The position numbers and the translations under genes were made by a program. Source: Lunasporangiospora selenospora (lineage: Eukaryota; Mortierellomycota; Mortierellomycetes; Mortierellales; Mortierellaceae). Taken from it: 17,372 nt of DNA. The stretch is from positions 1 to 17,372 of the forward strand of contig JAABOA010000297.1 of NCBI GenBank assembly GCA_015680635.1, written 5' to 3'. Position 1 is the first letter of the stretch. Each line of letters starts with the position of its first letter. This document shows positions 9,501-17,372 of this stretch, one piece after another. The notes below the pieces were generated by a model. It did no database searches, was not told where the DNA came from, and saw nothing but the letters and a program-made list of their open reading frames with translations.

Positions 9501-12071
9501 GCTGCCTCTCGTTTGAATTTAAAACGCTTGAGTCTCTACCCTATTGGATGAATGGAAGCGTACGTTGATTATCAAGTTACTTAGGTCAACACCTGAGTGC
9601 TCATCTAAACTAGGTGTAACTTTGCCGTTCCTTACCATGTTTGATCCGAATTGGAGATGTTGGATGTTAGAATCTATGGCTGAAAGCCCTAAATTATGGT
9701 TGTGTGCATCTCTCGCACAATCATCATCTGCTCTTGAGTCAAACCCATGTGCTTCGAAATCCATACTGTGCCCATGTCCTACGAACGAAGAAGATGGCCT
9801 GGGTGGTGTTGAGTTTGATCGTTGAAGTGGAGCAAACTTGGAGAGTTGGAGTGGCGCTAAAGGTGATCGAATACTCGACTCGTTTAAAGATGCATTTTTT
9901 AGGACACCGATGTCTCTGACAATACTGGACGCTATTACTGTATTGCCTGCGTCTAGAGAATAGGGTAATCGCCCGAGCTGCTTCGTAGCAACGCTAAGAC
10001 CGCCAACATTACCAACCCCGCAAGCTTCGCGAATATTTTCCCCGAGTGCCACATCAAGAACAGACTTGACCTGCGAAGTCGTCCTTGCCTCATCATCGTG
10101 GTCGTCCCCAACCATCCTTTTTAAGACGCTGGTCGATCCAAGAAAGTGTGTCGAAGAATTTGATTGGGGACACTGCCCTTCAGACAGATTACTGGTATAT
10201 TCTAGGTCTCCAATGGCTTGATTGTCTGGTTGATCGCTGTGAATAATAGAGTGAACTGATAAGGGGGATTGTACTGTCTGCCTGGGTGACAGGCTCTGAT
10301 ACATGTGATGGGTGTTATGTGCCTGCTGCTGTTGCTGTTGCTGTTGCTGTTGAGCAGGTGGACTACAGGGAGGCTGAAAGGACAGGCGCTGCGAAGTATA
10401 GTAGGGTGGTGCTGACCGTGGAGAGCCATGTGCACTGGCTGAAACAACTGGCGTGACACCTATTGCATTATCACCATAAAAGTTACCACTTCTTGGTAGT
10501 GGCCAAACACGGTTCAGCTGCTCAATAGCAGGAGAAGAGTGCGCCCCGAGCTGTGGTGAAGTTGGCACTGAGGCTGCGCTCCGAATGATCTCAAAGTTGG
10601 TATCCGCACTCCAGGGGGGATTCCCGTGCGGTTTGATTGGCGCGACGGAGTGGTTGGCGGATATTGTTCCGGTGCTTTCAGCGCGATGTCTTTGAAACAA
10701 TTGCGGTGACTTAGCCTCGTTTCGAATAACAAATCCTGGAGATTTTGCTTCTTGATGCATCCACAAATATGGCGGAGGGTCCGTCTTGATTGAAATGTTT
10801 GAGCCAACGTTGAGCCCTGTTTCAGGTGAGATCTGAGGAGCTATGGGACTAAGGTCAATCCGATCTAGTTATAGTTGATTTTAGAGGTGCTTAATGTTAG
10901 ACATATTAAACGCGAAACTAGGAGGTATCATACGAGGATAGGGAGGGGTGTTCAGAAACAGCTAATCCATGATAATGAGGCCGTTATTGCAATCATGACA
11001 GATCGATTCCTGGATCCAATTGCATCCATAAGAGGGTATCAATCTCCTCCCCTATACTGTACAAACTAACGAAAAGGCTTCCAGTAGCAACTAATCCCAA
11101 AGATGATAGAATAAGCATCCTTGGTAGTGTCAAGTTCGACAAGACAACTTTGTCCGGGGTTTGATATCAGTGCTCCGGTGATCCAGGTTTGCACGGCTGA
11201 CTATTTGTTGATTTTAATGGCGTTCCTAGTAAGGATCAAATGTGTAGGAGTGAATGAGCTGAGCATACATACCATGTTCAGACATTAATTGTGCTCTTGC
11301 TCCTTCAGTTGGTGATTTTGAGGTGCATGATCCAATTTTGGTGGCCGTGGGGCCGGAAAAAGGCTGCCACGTGGAGTTTGGTGGGTTGAGAGCGTTGTTG
11401 GATTCATGCTCTTGGCTAATCTCATCTCTTGGTGATAACATGCTATCAGCTTGGTTAAGGAGGTAAGGTCCAGGAGAAGAGAGCTCCCCTGTCATAAATG
11501 TAGTTCTTGCTCTAATGACCGAGGGAGTCGCTGTTGTTGATGCATTGACGGGACATTTCCAGTGATTTATTTCTCCTGAAGGTGTTTGCGAGTTTAAGTC
11601 AGGGGTCGCCAAAAACGATTCCAGGTCGAAGATACCGCGTCCAAATCGCTGAGTAGCCTGCTGCCTTTGTTGAAGAAGAATTTGTCCGTGTTCATCCAGT
11701 TCTTGGATACTGTTGCCATGGACGCGACTGTTATTCGGTGGTGCAGAATTCGATCGTGATAGAGTACTCGGGCTACTGCTAGATGTCTCAGAGAATCCAT
11801 TGGTATCGTGAATTCTATCCCTGAGTAGCGATACAAAAGGCTTCTACCGCGGAGATGTGGAATGAAAATAATGTCAATTTTCATCACAGACTCGTAGTTG
11901 ATAGGACGTCGCACTCTGCAGGAAGATTTACTCAGAACATACTTTTTGGAGTGATGTCGGCTGATGAATATTCTCATTGCCTCCTGAGACAGAAAAGAAG
12001 CTTTGGTCATCACTGTTTTGCCGTTCAGGGACCGGTGTGGACCCGACATTCTGATAGAGATTGCTGTTCAT
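6504..12071 (-). CDS. Pumilio/PUF-family RNA-binding protein, seven exons, 1571 aa
   Basis: Sequence-specific 3'-UTR binding protein that represses or destabilises mRNAs in the cytoplasm. Exons (complement): 12071-11943, 11843-11273, 10864-9636, 9540-9249, 9184-7755, 7652-7128, 7043-6504; introns of 99, 408, 95, 64, 102 and 84 nt, phases all closing. The start is the first ATG in frame. Residues 1-1190 are low-complexity: SRSNSAPP at 72-79, a ten-Gln run at 405-414, and a Gln/His/Pro-rich stretch through exons 4-5. The PUM homology domain follows RSALLEEFR...KKFELK. Its eight repeats show SRFIQ 1233, NYVIQ 1269, CRVVQ 1305, NHVIQ 1341, CRVIQ 1377, NYVIQ 1412, SNVVE 1448 and NYVVQ 1521, then KKYTYGKHL. 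By the established PUF code this order predicts UGUA-type sites (UGUANAUA). Odd features: the 408-nt second intron and a 73-residue gap between repeats 7 and 8. The exon 3/4 join (95-nt intron, donor GTAAGG) is the least certain, having no conserved domain to anchor it. Confidence 0.93.
10323..10352 (-). repeat. CAG/CAA tract encoding ten glutamines in Pumilio
   Basis: Ten consecutive Gln codons, mostly alternating CAA and CAG, in exon 3 of the Pumilio gene. A second, interrupted Gln tract lies in exon 5 at about 8540-8580. Such tracts are common in the disordered N-termini of PUF proteins and vary in length between strains. Confidence 0.9.
10865..11272 (-). other. Long intron 2 of the Pumilio gene
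   Basis: A 408-nt phase-1 intron with donor GTATGT and acceptor AACTAG. The join yields an Asp codon and keeps the frame open into exon 3. I see no convincing snoRNA boxes or cryptic exon; a 64-codon plus-strand open frame at 10875-11069 looks fortuitous. Confidence 0.75.
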
Positions 12072-12635
12072 CTTAGTTTTGGCCGCTCTGGGGTCCTCGG
12101 CTTTTTTCCCCCTCCACTTGGCGTGTTTCTTCCCGCAGGCGAGGCTAAGCGACCAATCCACCGAGCAGTGCAGAGTAATAAATATAATGCGAAATTTGAT
12201 GTCGAAGAACAGGGCCCGCGAAAATGAACATATAATGATGGTGAAAATGGAAAATATGATTAAGGATGCGAATGCAGATCAAGAGGCTACGGTCGTATAC
12301 GCATTACTGTCATGGAGAGTGAAATGTTTGAGTCAGAGCGATTGATCGGGTCGCGCCTTGAAACCGGAGTCCTAAGCCCTGAGTCTGTGTTCCCATGTCC
12401 TGGACGGCAATGGGCGCCTAGAGACAGCGTGGAACCAGAGAAATGAGAATGGGATGAAGCGTCTTTGACAAGAAAGAACTGAGCTCGTGCTCCAACTCTC
12501 TGTGCCTTTTCACGCCCCTTATTGTTCGCCAAAGATGGTACGTACGTCAAATGTATCGCCGGCCGCGATTTGGGTACAAAAGAATTTTTGCGAATAAGGA
12601 CGCGTAATTCCCTTTTTGTTCAGCACCATTTCAAC
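12072..12635. promoter_or_regulatory. Shared divergent promoter region of Pumilio and Rpn13
   Basis: These 564 bp separate the divergent start codons of Pumilio (minus) and Rpn13 (plus), so they must hold both promoters. By eye I find no proteasome-associated GGTGGCAAA box on either strand and no clear TATA box. Short open frames here show no domain. Confidence 0.6.
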
Positions 12636-13242
12636 ATGTCACACGCAGCACCACCTCCATTTCAGTTCAAAGCCGGGCGATGCAATAGAGAGGGAAACAC
12701 AAATGTCGTCAAGCCTGATCCTACAAAAGGGTATTTCAGACCTTTACTTTTATAAATGCACGCCGTTTTCATTTTGTGTGTTTTAGCCTTTTGTGTATTT
12801 GTCATGGTTGCTCATCATGGTGGCATGCTTTAGACTGGTCTATATGGAGGAGGACGATGGACTTCTTCATTTTTACTGGAAAGATAGAACTACAAATAAC
12901 AATGCAGAGGTACACTCATTTCGATTGATAAGGTAGTTGCTTCATCAATTTCGTTCCCACTTCTAACAAGTCTAGTTTTTAACTTGGGGTTTCTAGGATT
13001 TGGACTTAATTCTTTTCCCAGACGACGCAGAACTCGTTCATGTTCCTCAATGCTCTACTGGACGTGTTGTCATGCTTCAATTCAAATCGTCTCCACAGAA
13101 ACACTTCTTCTGGCTCCAGGATAAGAACACAGATCGCGATCAGATTATTCTCCAGCAGACAAACGCACTCATCAATCAGGGACAACGCCTGGGCGATGAT
13201 GATGACACAGGACACTTTGATGATGATGTTCGCATGGAGTAA
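12636..13242 (+). CDS. RPN13: Proteasomal ubiquitin receptor Rpn13/ADRM1, short Pru-only form, three exons, 138 aa
   Basis: Subunit of the 19S regulatory particle that docks on Rpn2 and captures ubiquitinated substrates. Exons: 12636-12730, 12834-12909, 12997-13242; introns of 103 and 87 nt, phases 2 and 0. The spliced protein gives an unbroken Pru domain: FQFKAGRC near the start, GLVYMEEDDGLLHFYWKDRT (32-51), LILFPDD (61-67), the segment with VPQC and GRVVMLQF (73-86), and HFFWLQDKNTDRD (93-105). The FPDD loop and the aromatic FFW match the ubiquitin-binding surface known for human Rpn13. After Pru the protein ends in a short acidic tail (four Asp at 124-127, three at 132-134). The C-terminal DEUBAD domain that recruits Uch37 in animals and fission yeast is absent, as in budding yeast. 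I see no later donor or DEUBAD-like exon before 14000. The first ATG fits the family start. An AATAAA overlaps the stop codon (13242-13247). Confidence 0.9.
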
Positions 13243-13247
13243 ATAAA
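13242..13247 (+). terminator. AATAAA overlapping the Rpn13 stop codon
   Basis: The sequence TAAATAAA places a canonical poly(A) hexamer on the last base of the stop codon. If used, the 3' UTR would be only about 20-30 nt. Other hexamers further on may be used instead. Confidence 0.35.
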
Positions 13248-14028
13248 AATAGCTTAGTTTGGGGCCATCCAACATAACCATGGTATCATCCACGTACATT
13301 AAAGCGTCTCCTGATCGTAGATGCAGTGAGCTGCCAATATACAAGGGCCAACAGACATAAAAAAGTCGATCTTCAGGTTGTCAGGTTGAGAAGCAAACGT
13401 AGACTTAGGTCATAAGGTTGATCTTTTCCTCAATGGAAGTGCAAGGAGAGCACAAATTTGAGTGGTATCGCATTCTTTGACTCCATCTGCCCCAAGCGAC
13501 CACATTTTTGGGACAGGTCTGGTGGAGGCAGTGCGATCTCTTTTCTTCGCACTCCGTGTTTCCATCGGCAGACCCCAAGAGAGATCCTTGAGGGACTAGC
13601 AGTAGCGCATATTACCATGAAGTATTTTCGAGAGCTGGCAAGGACTCCTGCATGACAGCACCTACATATTCATATCGTGAGCCATATCACAATCTGTCGG
13701 TTGGCTGTTCTACCCGACCCATCTCTCAGGATACCAAAATGCGTTTACCATACTTGTAAGATATAAGATGTATAAAGTAAGGAGGCCTTCTCATGTTGCC
13801 GACTCCTCACAATCTTCTGACAACCTAACCGAAGTCAATACTCCTTTTACTCATCCTCCTTGACCCCTCAACCCCTCACTTTGCATCCCAAAATGGTAAT
13901 CGCAACCAGCTATTGAATGATGGGTTCTCAAATTGTTGATAAAGACCAGGCGCGCACCTCGAGATGTGTTGCTTTCGACTTTCATCTCCAACTACTCTTG
14001 CTTCCCATTGCAGTTCGCTGTTGTCAAA
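13248..14028. other. Intergenic region between Rpn13 and the mucin-like gene
   Basis: No gene is apparent. It must contain the Rpn13 3' end and the mucin-like gene promoter. A TATAAAG at 13771 lies 258 nt before the ATG at 14029 and may act as TATA box. A C/T-rich stretch (about 13798-13880) follows, as is common near fungal transcription starts. The sequence CTTGCTTCCCATTGCAG ending at 14013 looks like a strong 3' splice site, and an ATG directly followed by GTAATC lies at 13893-13895. Confidence 0.6.
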
Positions 14029-14824
14029 ATGCAAGTCCAAAAATATGCCTCTTCGTTTTTTCACCAACTCTCCTCCTCAGCAATTCTACCAATCTTCATC
14101 GGGGCTATCCATCTTTTGACCGCTGCATCATATCCAGTACCTTTTCCTGTCATACCAGGAACACCCACAGTCTATTCTACCTCTCCACAACTACCTTTAT
14201 CCACCACGAGCCTCAGACCGTCTTCTTTCGATGCAAACATTTCACAGTGGGCTAGCCCGACAGAAGCGATTACAACATCAGCATCGGTCACTTCAGATGC
14301 AGCAGCCAGTTCTGCGAGTCGTACCTCGTGGCCCACCCCTACTTCAAAAGATGCCGCTAGTCCCTATTCCTCTACTACCTCTTTGACCATATCAACTACT
14401 TCTGCTACCGCCTCTACTTTCACTACTACCACCAGCACCACCACTACAGCCAGTACCGCCAGCCCCGGTACTACCACTATCCTCAGCACTCCCGTCACTG
14501 AAACTACCACTTCTACTGAAGCCGTCAATACTATAACTGGCATCACAATTACAGAAACCACCACTACTATTCCCAGCACCACCATTGAAACTACCACTAC
14601 AATCCCCACTACCACCTCTTCCACTTTCACCACCACAATTACTACAACTGTCCCTACCCTTACCTCCATCAAAATTACTACTTCTTTTACCACCAAAACT
14701 TCTCTCACCCCTACCACTACTACCACCACCACTACTACAACTACAACTACTACCCCCGTCACAACTACTACAACAACTACTACAGCAACTACTACCGCCA
14801 CCACTGCCGCCGCCACTCCTACTA

Positions 14825-14869
<45 letters not shown>

Positions 14870-15687
14870 CTACCACTTCTACTGCCACCACCGCAGCTAA
14901 TACTACTACTGCTACAACTACCACCGCTCCTACTACTACAACTACTACCGCCACCCCTACTACTTCTACTACTACCACCGCCCCTACTACTACAACCACT
15001 ACTACTACAACCACTGCTACTACAACCACCACCTTGACTACCGTACCACAGAAGCAGACTGAATCGACAACTTTACTCCTGCAGAATACACCGGCCCTAG
15101 GTTCATCGTCACCATCATCATCATCCATTCCACCAAAACAGACTACTCCTCCGATACTGGAAAGCGAACAAAAATCGAAGGATACTCCGAAGGAAATACA
15201 AACACTGTCAGATTCGAATCTGCAGCACAGGCCTTCACAACAGAAAATAGAAGGTCCCGGTGATGAGTCGAGTTCAAATGGACAAGAGGTTAAAGACCCA
15301 CCCAAGAACACTCTCGTACCAATAGAACCCTCCAAAGAGGCAGATCCATCAGTTGGGTCAGATCAACCCAGTGGTTTGGAAATACCAGGGGACGATATAA
15401 CTGAGAACCCTTTAGAGACAATAAGTCTCGATACCTGTACGCTTGAATGCATCGATTCTCAACTAAGTAAGCAAGACTATATCGATCTCAAGGAAGCCTA
15501 TGATCATTTGCAGCCAACCTGTCAGTCTGAGGAACCAGACTCAGGAGCTACTCGGGGATGCAAGAAGAGAAGACTTGAAATGATGCTGCAAAAATATCCA
15601 GTAGCATCAAGAAGGTTCCTGTCAGACATTGCCAAATGCACAAAAGTTCGAAAGTGTTCCAAAGCGCTGAGAGATAGGGAGCTTTGA
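14029..15687 (+). CDS. Secreted Thr-rich mucin-like protein with C-terminal six-Cys region, 552 aa
   Basis: Not a family I recognise. The N-terminus is a signal peptide: a short polar stretch, then the hydrophobic core AILPIFIGAIHLLTA, cleavage likely near residues 33-36. A Ser/Thr/Pro region follows, and about 117-340 is almost pure Thr with Ala, Ser, Pro, Val and Ile, expected to be densely O-mannosylated and extended. Residues 345-460 are hydrophilic (Ser, Pro, Glu, Lys). The last 83 residues hold all six cysteines (470, 474, 498, 511, 537, 543) and a basic KKRR stretch, suggesting a small disulphide-bonded domain. No GPI-type hydrophobic tail is present. The likely place is the cell wall or outside the cell. 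The frame is open upstream to a TTG at 13933. An alternative start is ATG 13893-13895 followed at once by a 118-nt intron (13896-14013), which would add six residues, MFAVVK, in frame. Thr codons are mixed ACT/ACC/ACA. Confidence 0.85.
14380..15045 (+). repeat. Trinucleotide ACN tract coding poly-Thr with a GCT/poly-Ala island
   Basis: Long runs of ACT, ACC and ACA triplets encode the Thr-rich stalk; a (GCT)n block at about 14841-14864 encodes eight Ala. Because the tract lacks stop triplets in several frames, it opens long but meaningless frames on both strands. Length polymorphism by slippage or recombination is likely. Confidence 0.9.
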
Positions 15688-15802
15688 GGGGTGGGAGGGG
15701 CGGGTAAAAAAAGAGAGTTTGTCCACTAAATGCGCGCTGCTGCTGGGGCTTCTGACATTCCATCTGGTCTGACCAAAGCGCTATTGTAGAAATGATCAAT
15801 TC

Positions 15803-15808
15803 TTTATT
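15803..15808 (-). terminator. CFD1: AATAAA poly(A) signal of the NUBP2/Cfd1 gene
   Basis: Plus-strand TTTATT reads AATAAA on the minus strand, 58 nt beyond the NUBP2/Cfd1 stop codon. Position and sequence fit its polyadenylation signal. Confidence 0.5.
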
Positions 15809-15809
15809 G

Positions 15810-15830
15810 AAAAAAAAAAAAAAAAAAAAA
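15810..15830 (+). repeat. Homopolymer of 21 A
   Basis: An uninterrupted A21 run lies in the 178-bp gap between the convergent 3' ends of the mucin-like gene and NUBP2/Cfd1. On the minus strand it is a T21 run just upstream of the AATAAA. It may be a simple slippage tract or a poly(A) tail relic of a retroposition. Confidence 0.95.
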
Positions 15831-15865
15831 CCATCGACGAATATCTGACTAGTAAAATCTTAGCA

Positions 15866-17154
15866 CTACATATCATGACGAGTGCTGAGCTTCTCAACAT
15901 TGTTTGTGATTGTTTCAAATACACTGAATAAAGAGGAGGATTGAAACTGCTTGACGAGATTAGTATCCATAGCTGTCAAGGTTGGATCGATTGGAACTCG
16001 ACCAAGGAAGTTGATTGCAAACTCCTCTGACATCGCTTCTCCTCCTCCAGACGAAAAGAGATTGTTGCATTCCTAAAAATTTCCAGGAACAGAATAAAAC
16101 GAGACCAAGTATGACCAATAAGCAGCAGGACAGAATGTTAGGATCATGGAAAATAAACAGGAGCTCCTCAGAAGGACTTTGGTGAACGCTAGAGACTGTA
16201 AAGGACACTTACTGAGCAGTGTGGGCAAATAAATCCACTCATATTCTCGATCAATCCTAGGACGGGGATATCAACCTGCCTACAAAAGCTAACTTGTTTC
16301 CGTACATCGGCCAGAGCAACTGCTTGAGGGGTGGTAACAAGAACAACGCCATCTGGATTATATGCTTTTAAATGTTCAACAATCGAGATATTTTCATCCG
16401 ATGTTCCTAGAAAGTTCCCCCAAGAAAACATATGTTAGATTTGTCAGCAGATTCGAAAGTTCCTCCTCATAGTGCCTTGACAGATGGACCATGTTCGGAG
16501 TATCCCATTACCTGGTGGCGTATCAACAATCAAGTAATCGAGCTCTCCCCAGCACGTGTCTGTCAGGAACTGTCGGATCATGGCTTCACTCATTATTATT
16601 ATTATTATTATTTCAAAAAAGACACAAGGCAAGGCAAGATAGGACAAGACAAGGGACGTTAGAATTGCATTTCTATCTTGAAAATAATCAGCTTTAACCA
16701 GACTATCTTCGGCTTCTTACCTGTCTTTTTAGGGCCACGCCAGACCACAGAGTCGTCTTTATTTGCAAGCATGAATCCGATCGACATACAGCACAATTGT
16801 TTCTTTTCATCCGCAAAAACTGGTACCCATCTTTGGTCAAAAATAAGCAGTGTCGTCAGAGAACCGTCGTGCCAGTGCTCTGTAACTGCTGCTTCGTTTT
16901 TTTGGATGCTTCGGAGGACCTTAGTGCGAGTAGACTTACCCTGCAGAAGACTGATGGACGTTTCTACCATCAAGACCGAGCATACGAGGGATTGAAGGTC
17001 CGCAGAGATCGATATCGAGCACACCAACCGTCTTGCCCCGAGCTGTCAAGGACAATGCGAGCTGTGTGGCCACTGACGACTTGCCAACTCCACCCTTTCC
17101 AGACATAACTAGAAGAATGTGTTTGACACCATCAAGTTGCGGAGGATTCTGCAT
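15866..17154 (-). CDS. CFD1: Cytosolic Fe-S cluster assembly scaffold NUBP2/Cfd1 (Mrp/NBP35 P-loop ATPase), five exons, 265 aa
   Basis: With Nbp35/NUBP1 it forms the scaffold that builds 4Fe-4S clusters for cytosolic and nuclear proteins. Exons (complement): 17154-16940, 16830-16721, 16583-16512, 16406-16213, 16072-15866; introns of 109, 137, 105 and 140 nt, all GT...AG, phases closing. Motifs: deviant Walker A GKGGVGKS (19-26), [15 protein letters not shown] (46-60), VVWRGPKK (101-107 region), [15 protein letters not shown] (about 123-137), [14 protein letters not shown] (about 154-168), ENMSGF (186-191), and the cluster-binding CPHC (193-196), followed by FSSGGGE. The N-terminal four-Cys ferredoxin-like extension of Nbp35 is absent, which separates it from that paralogue. 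Length fits the family (human NUBP2 about 270 aa). The first ATG is close to the conserved GVKHILLV strand. Intron 2 contains an (ATT)n repeat almost at its 3' splice site. Confidence 0.95.
16592..16612. repeat. (ATT)7 microsatellite inside NUBP2/Cfd1 intron 2
   Basis: Seven ATT units. In the transcript they read AAU and end about 8 nt before the acceptor GAAG|CC of exon 3. A C/U-rich segment lies on the far side of the repeat (plus-strand 16612-16660). Confidence 0.9.
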
Positions 17155-17372
17155 GATTGACTCTTTGATGATTCCTTTTGATATGTTAGGAAGATGTGAA
17201 TGCGAATGGCGTTCTATTACTCAGCCGAGTCCTTTTATATTCCAGCCACTGATCTTGAAAGAGTGTCACGGGTTGGTGGCACAGATCCTTACCGCCAGTA
17301 TTAAGGCCAACGGGAGACGGCTTCAGGACAATGGACGCACTAATTATTTCTTGGCTTGAAAGAGTGTCACCT
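17155..17372. promoter_or_regulatory. Upstream region of NUBP2/Cfd1 (partial)
   Basis: The 218 bp beyond the NUBP2/Cfd1 start should hold its promoter. A 16-bp direct repeat, CTTGAAAGAGTGTCAC, occurs at 17254-17269 and 17355-17370. A plus-strand open frame at 17033-17359 shows no domain and is mostly antisense to exon 1. Confidence 0.5.
17254..17370. repeat. Exact 16-bp direct repeat pair, 101 bp apart
   Basis: CTTGAAAGAGTGTCAC at 17254-17269 recurs exactly at 17355-17370; flanking bases differ. It lies 100-216 bp upstream of the NUBP2/Cfd1 start codon. Confidence 0.85.

Noticed and set aside
9519-9635. Reading Pumilio exon 3 straight through to the TAA at 9519
   Set aside because: It would truncate the protein before the PUF repeats; donor GTAAGG at 9635 with the acceptor at 9542-9541 restores the frame with a 95-nt intron.
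12287-12550. Minus-strand frame in the Pumilio/Rpn13 promoter region
   Set aside because: No domain, and it lies between two well-supported divergent starts.
13006-13344. Minus-strand frame containing YVDD, the reverse-transcriptase active-site motif
   Set aside because: Most of it is antisense to Rpn13 exon 3; the four residues are isolated and no other reverse-transcriptase motif surrounds them.
14585-15037. 150-codon plus-strand Leu/Pro frame inside the mucin-like gene
   Set aside because: A shifted reading of the same triplet repeat, without a start context or domain.
14364-15335. 323-codon minus-strand frame, almost all Val, antisense to the mucin-like gene
   Set aside because: It is the reverse reading of the ACN triplet tract, which cannot give stops in that frame; composition is meaningless.
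1-17372. CRISPR array, rRNA, transposon termini or viral genes
   Set aside because: No spaced repeats, rRNA stretches, transposase/integrase domains or long terminal repeats were seen; the eukaryotic gene structure explains most of the window.

Overview
The window looks like nuclear DNA of a filamentous fungus, most likely an early-diverging lineage (Mucoromycota, Mortierellomycotina-like). The genes carry several short introns, mostly 64-140 nt, with GTAAGT/GTATGT-like donors. Product types fit a fungus: a chitin synthase, a Gln/His-rich Pumilio and a Thr-rich secreted wall protein. The phylum is an inference; no rRNA or other marker is present. I see no prokaryotic features, tRNA, CRISPR or complete transposon.

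Layout, left to right. (1) 2-1126, plus: an unrecognised partial ORF entering from the left edge, interrupted by one in-frame TGA that a 102-nt intron could remove. (2) 4501-1071, minus: a complete division-1 chitin synthase, five exons, 919 aa; its 3' end overlaps the end of ORF 1. (3) 4502-6503: 2 kb without a convincing gene, holding the chitin synthase promoter with microsatellites and the Pumilio 3' flank. (4) 12071-6504, minus: a large Pumilio/PUF RNA-binding protein, seven exons, 1571 aa, eight PUF repeats. (5) 12636-13242, plus: the proteasome ubiquitin receptor Rpn13, three exons, only 138 aa (Pru domain plus acidic tail), divergent from Pumilio. (6) 14029-15687, plus: a secreted Thr-rich mucin-like protein with a C-terminal six-cysteine region. 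(7) 17154-15866, minus: the cytosolic Fe-S assembly scaffold NUBP2/Cfd1, five exons, 265 aa, convergent with the mucin-like gene.

The four recognised genes were rebuilt exon by exon. Every junction is GT...AG, phases close, and domain motifs run unbroken across the joins. These genes do not form a pathway: cell-wall synthesis, mRNA regulation, proteasome function and Fe-S assembly are independent housekeeping roles, as usual in a fungal genome. The only thematic link is cell surface (chitin synthase and the mucin-like protein).

No clear new multi-gene system is visible. The most novel elements are the mucin-like protein with its six-Cys region, the unrecognised leftmost gene, and structural oddities such as the Pru-only Rpn13, a PUF-repeat insertion, a start codon abutting a possible intron, a bidirectional poly(A) motif and a split 16-bp repeat upstream of NUBP2.
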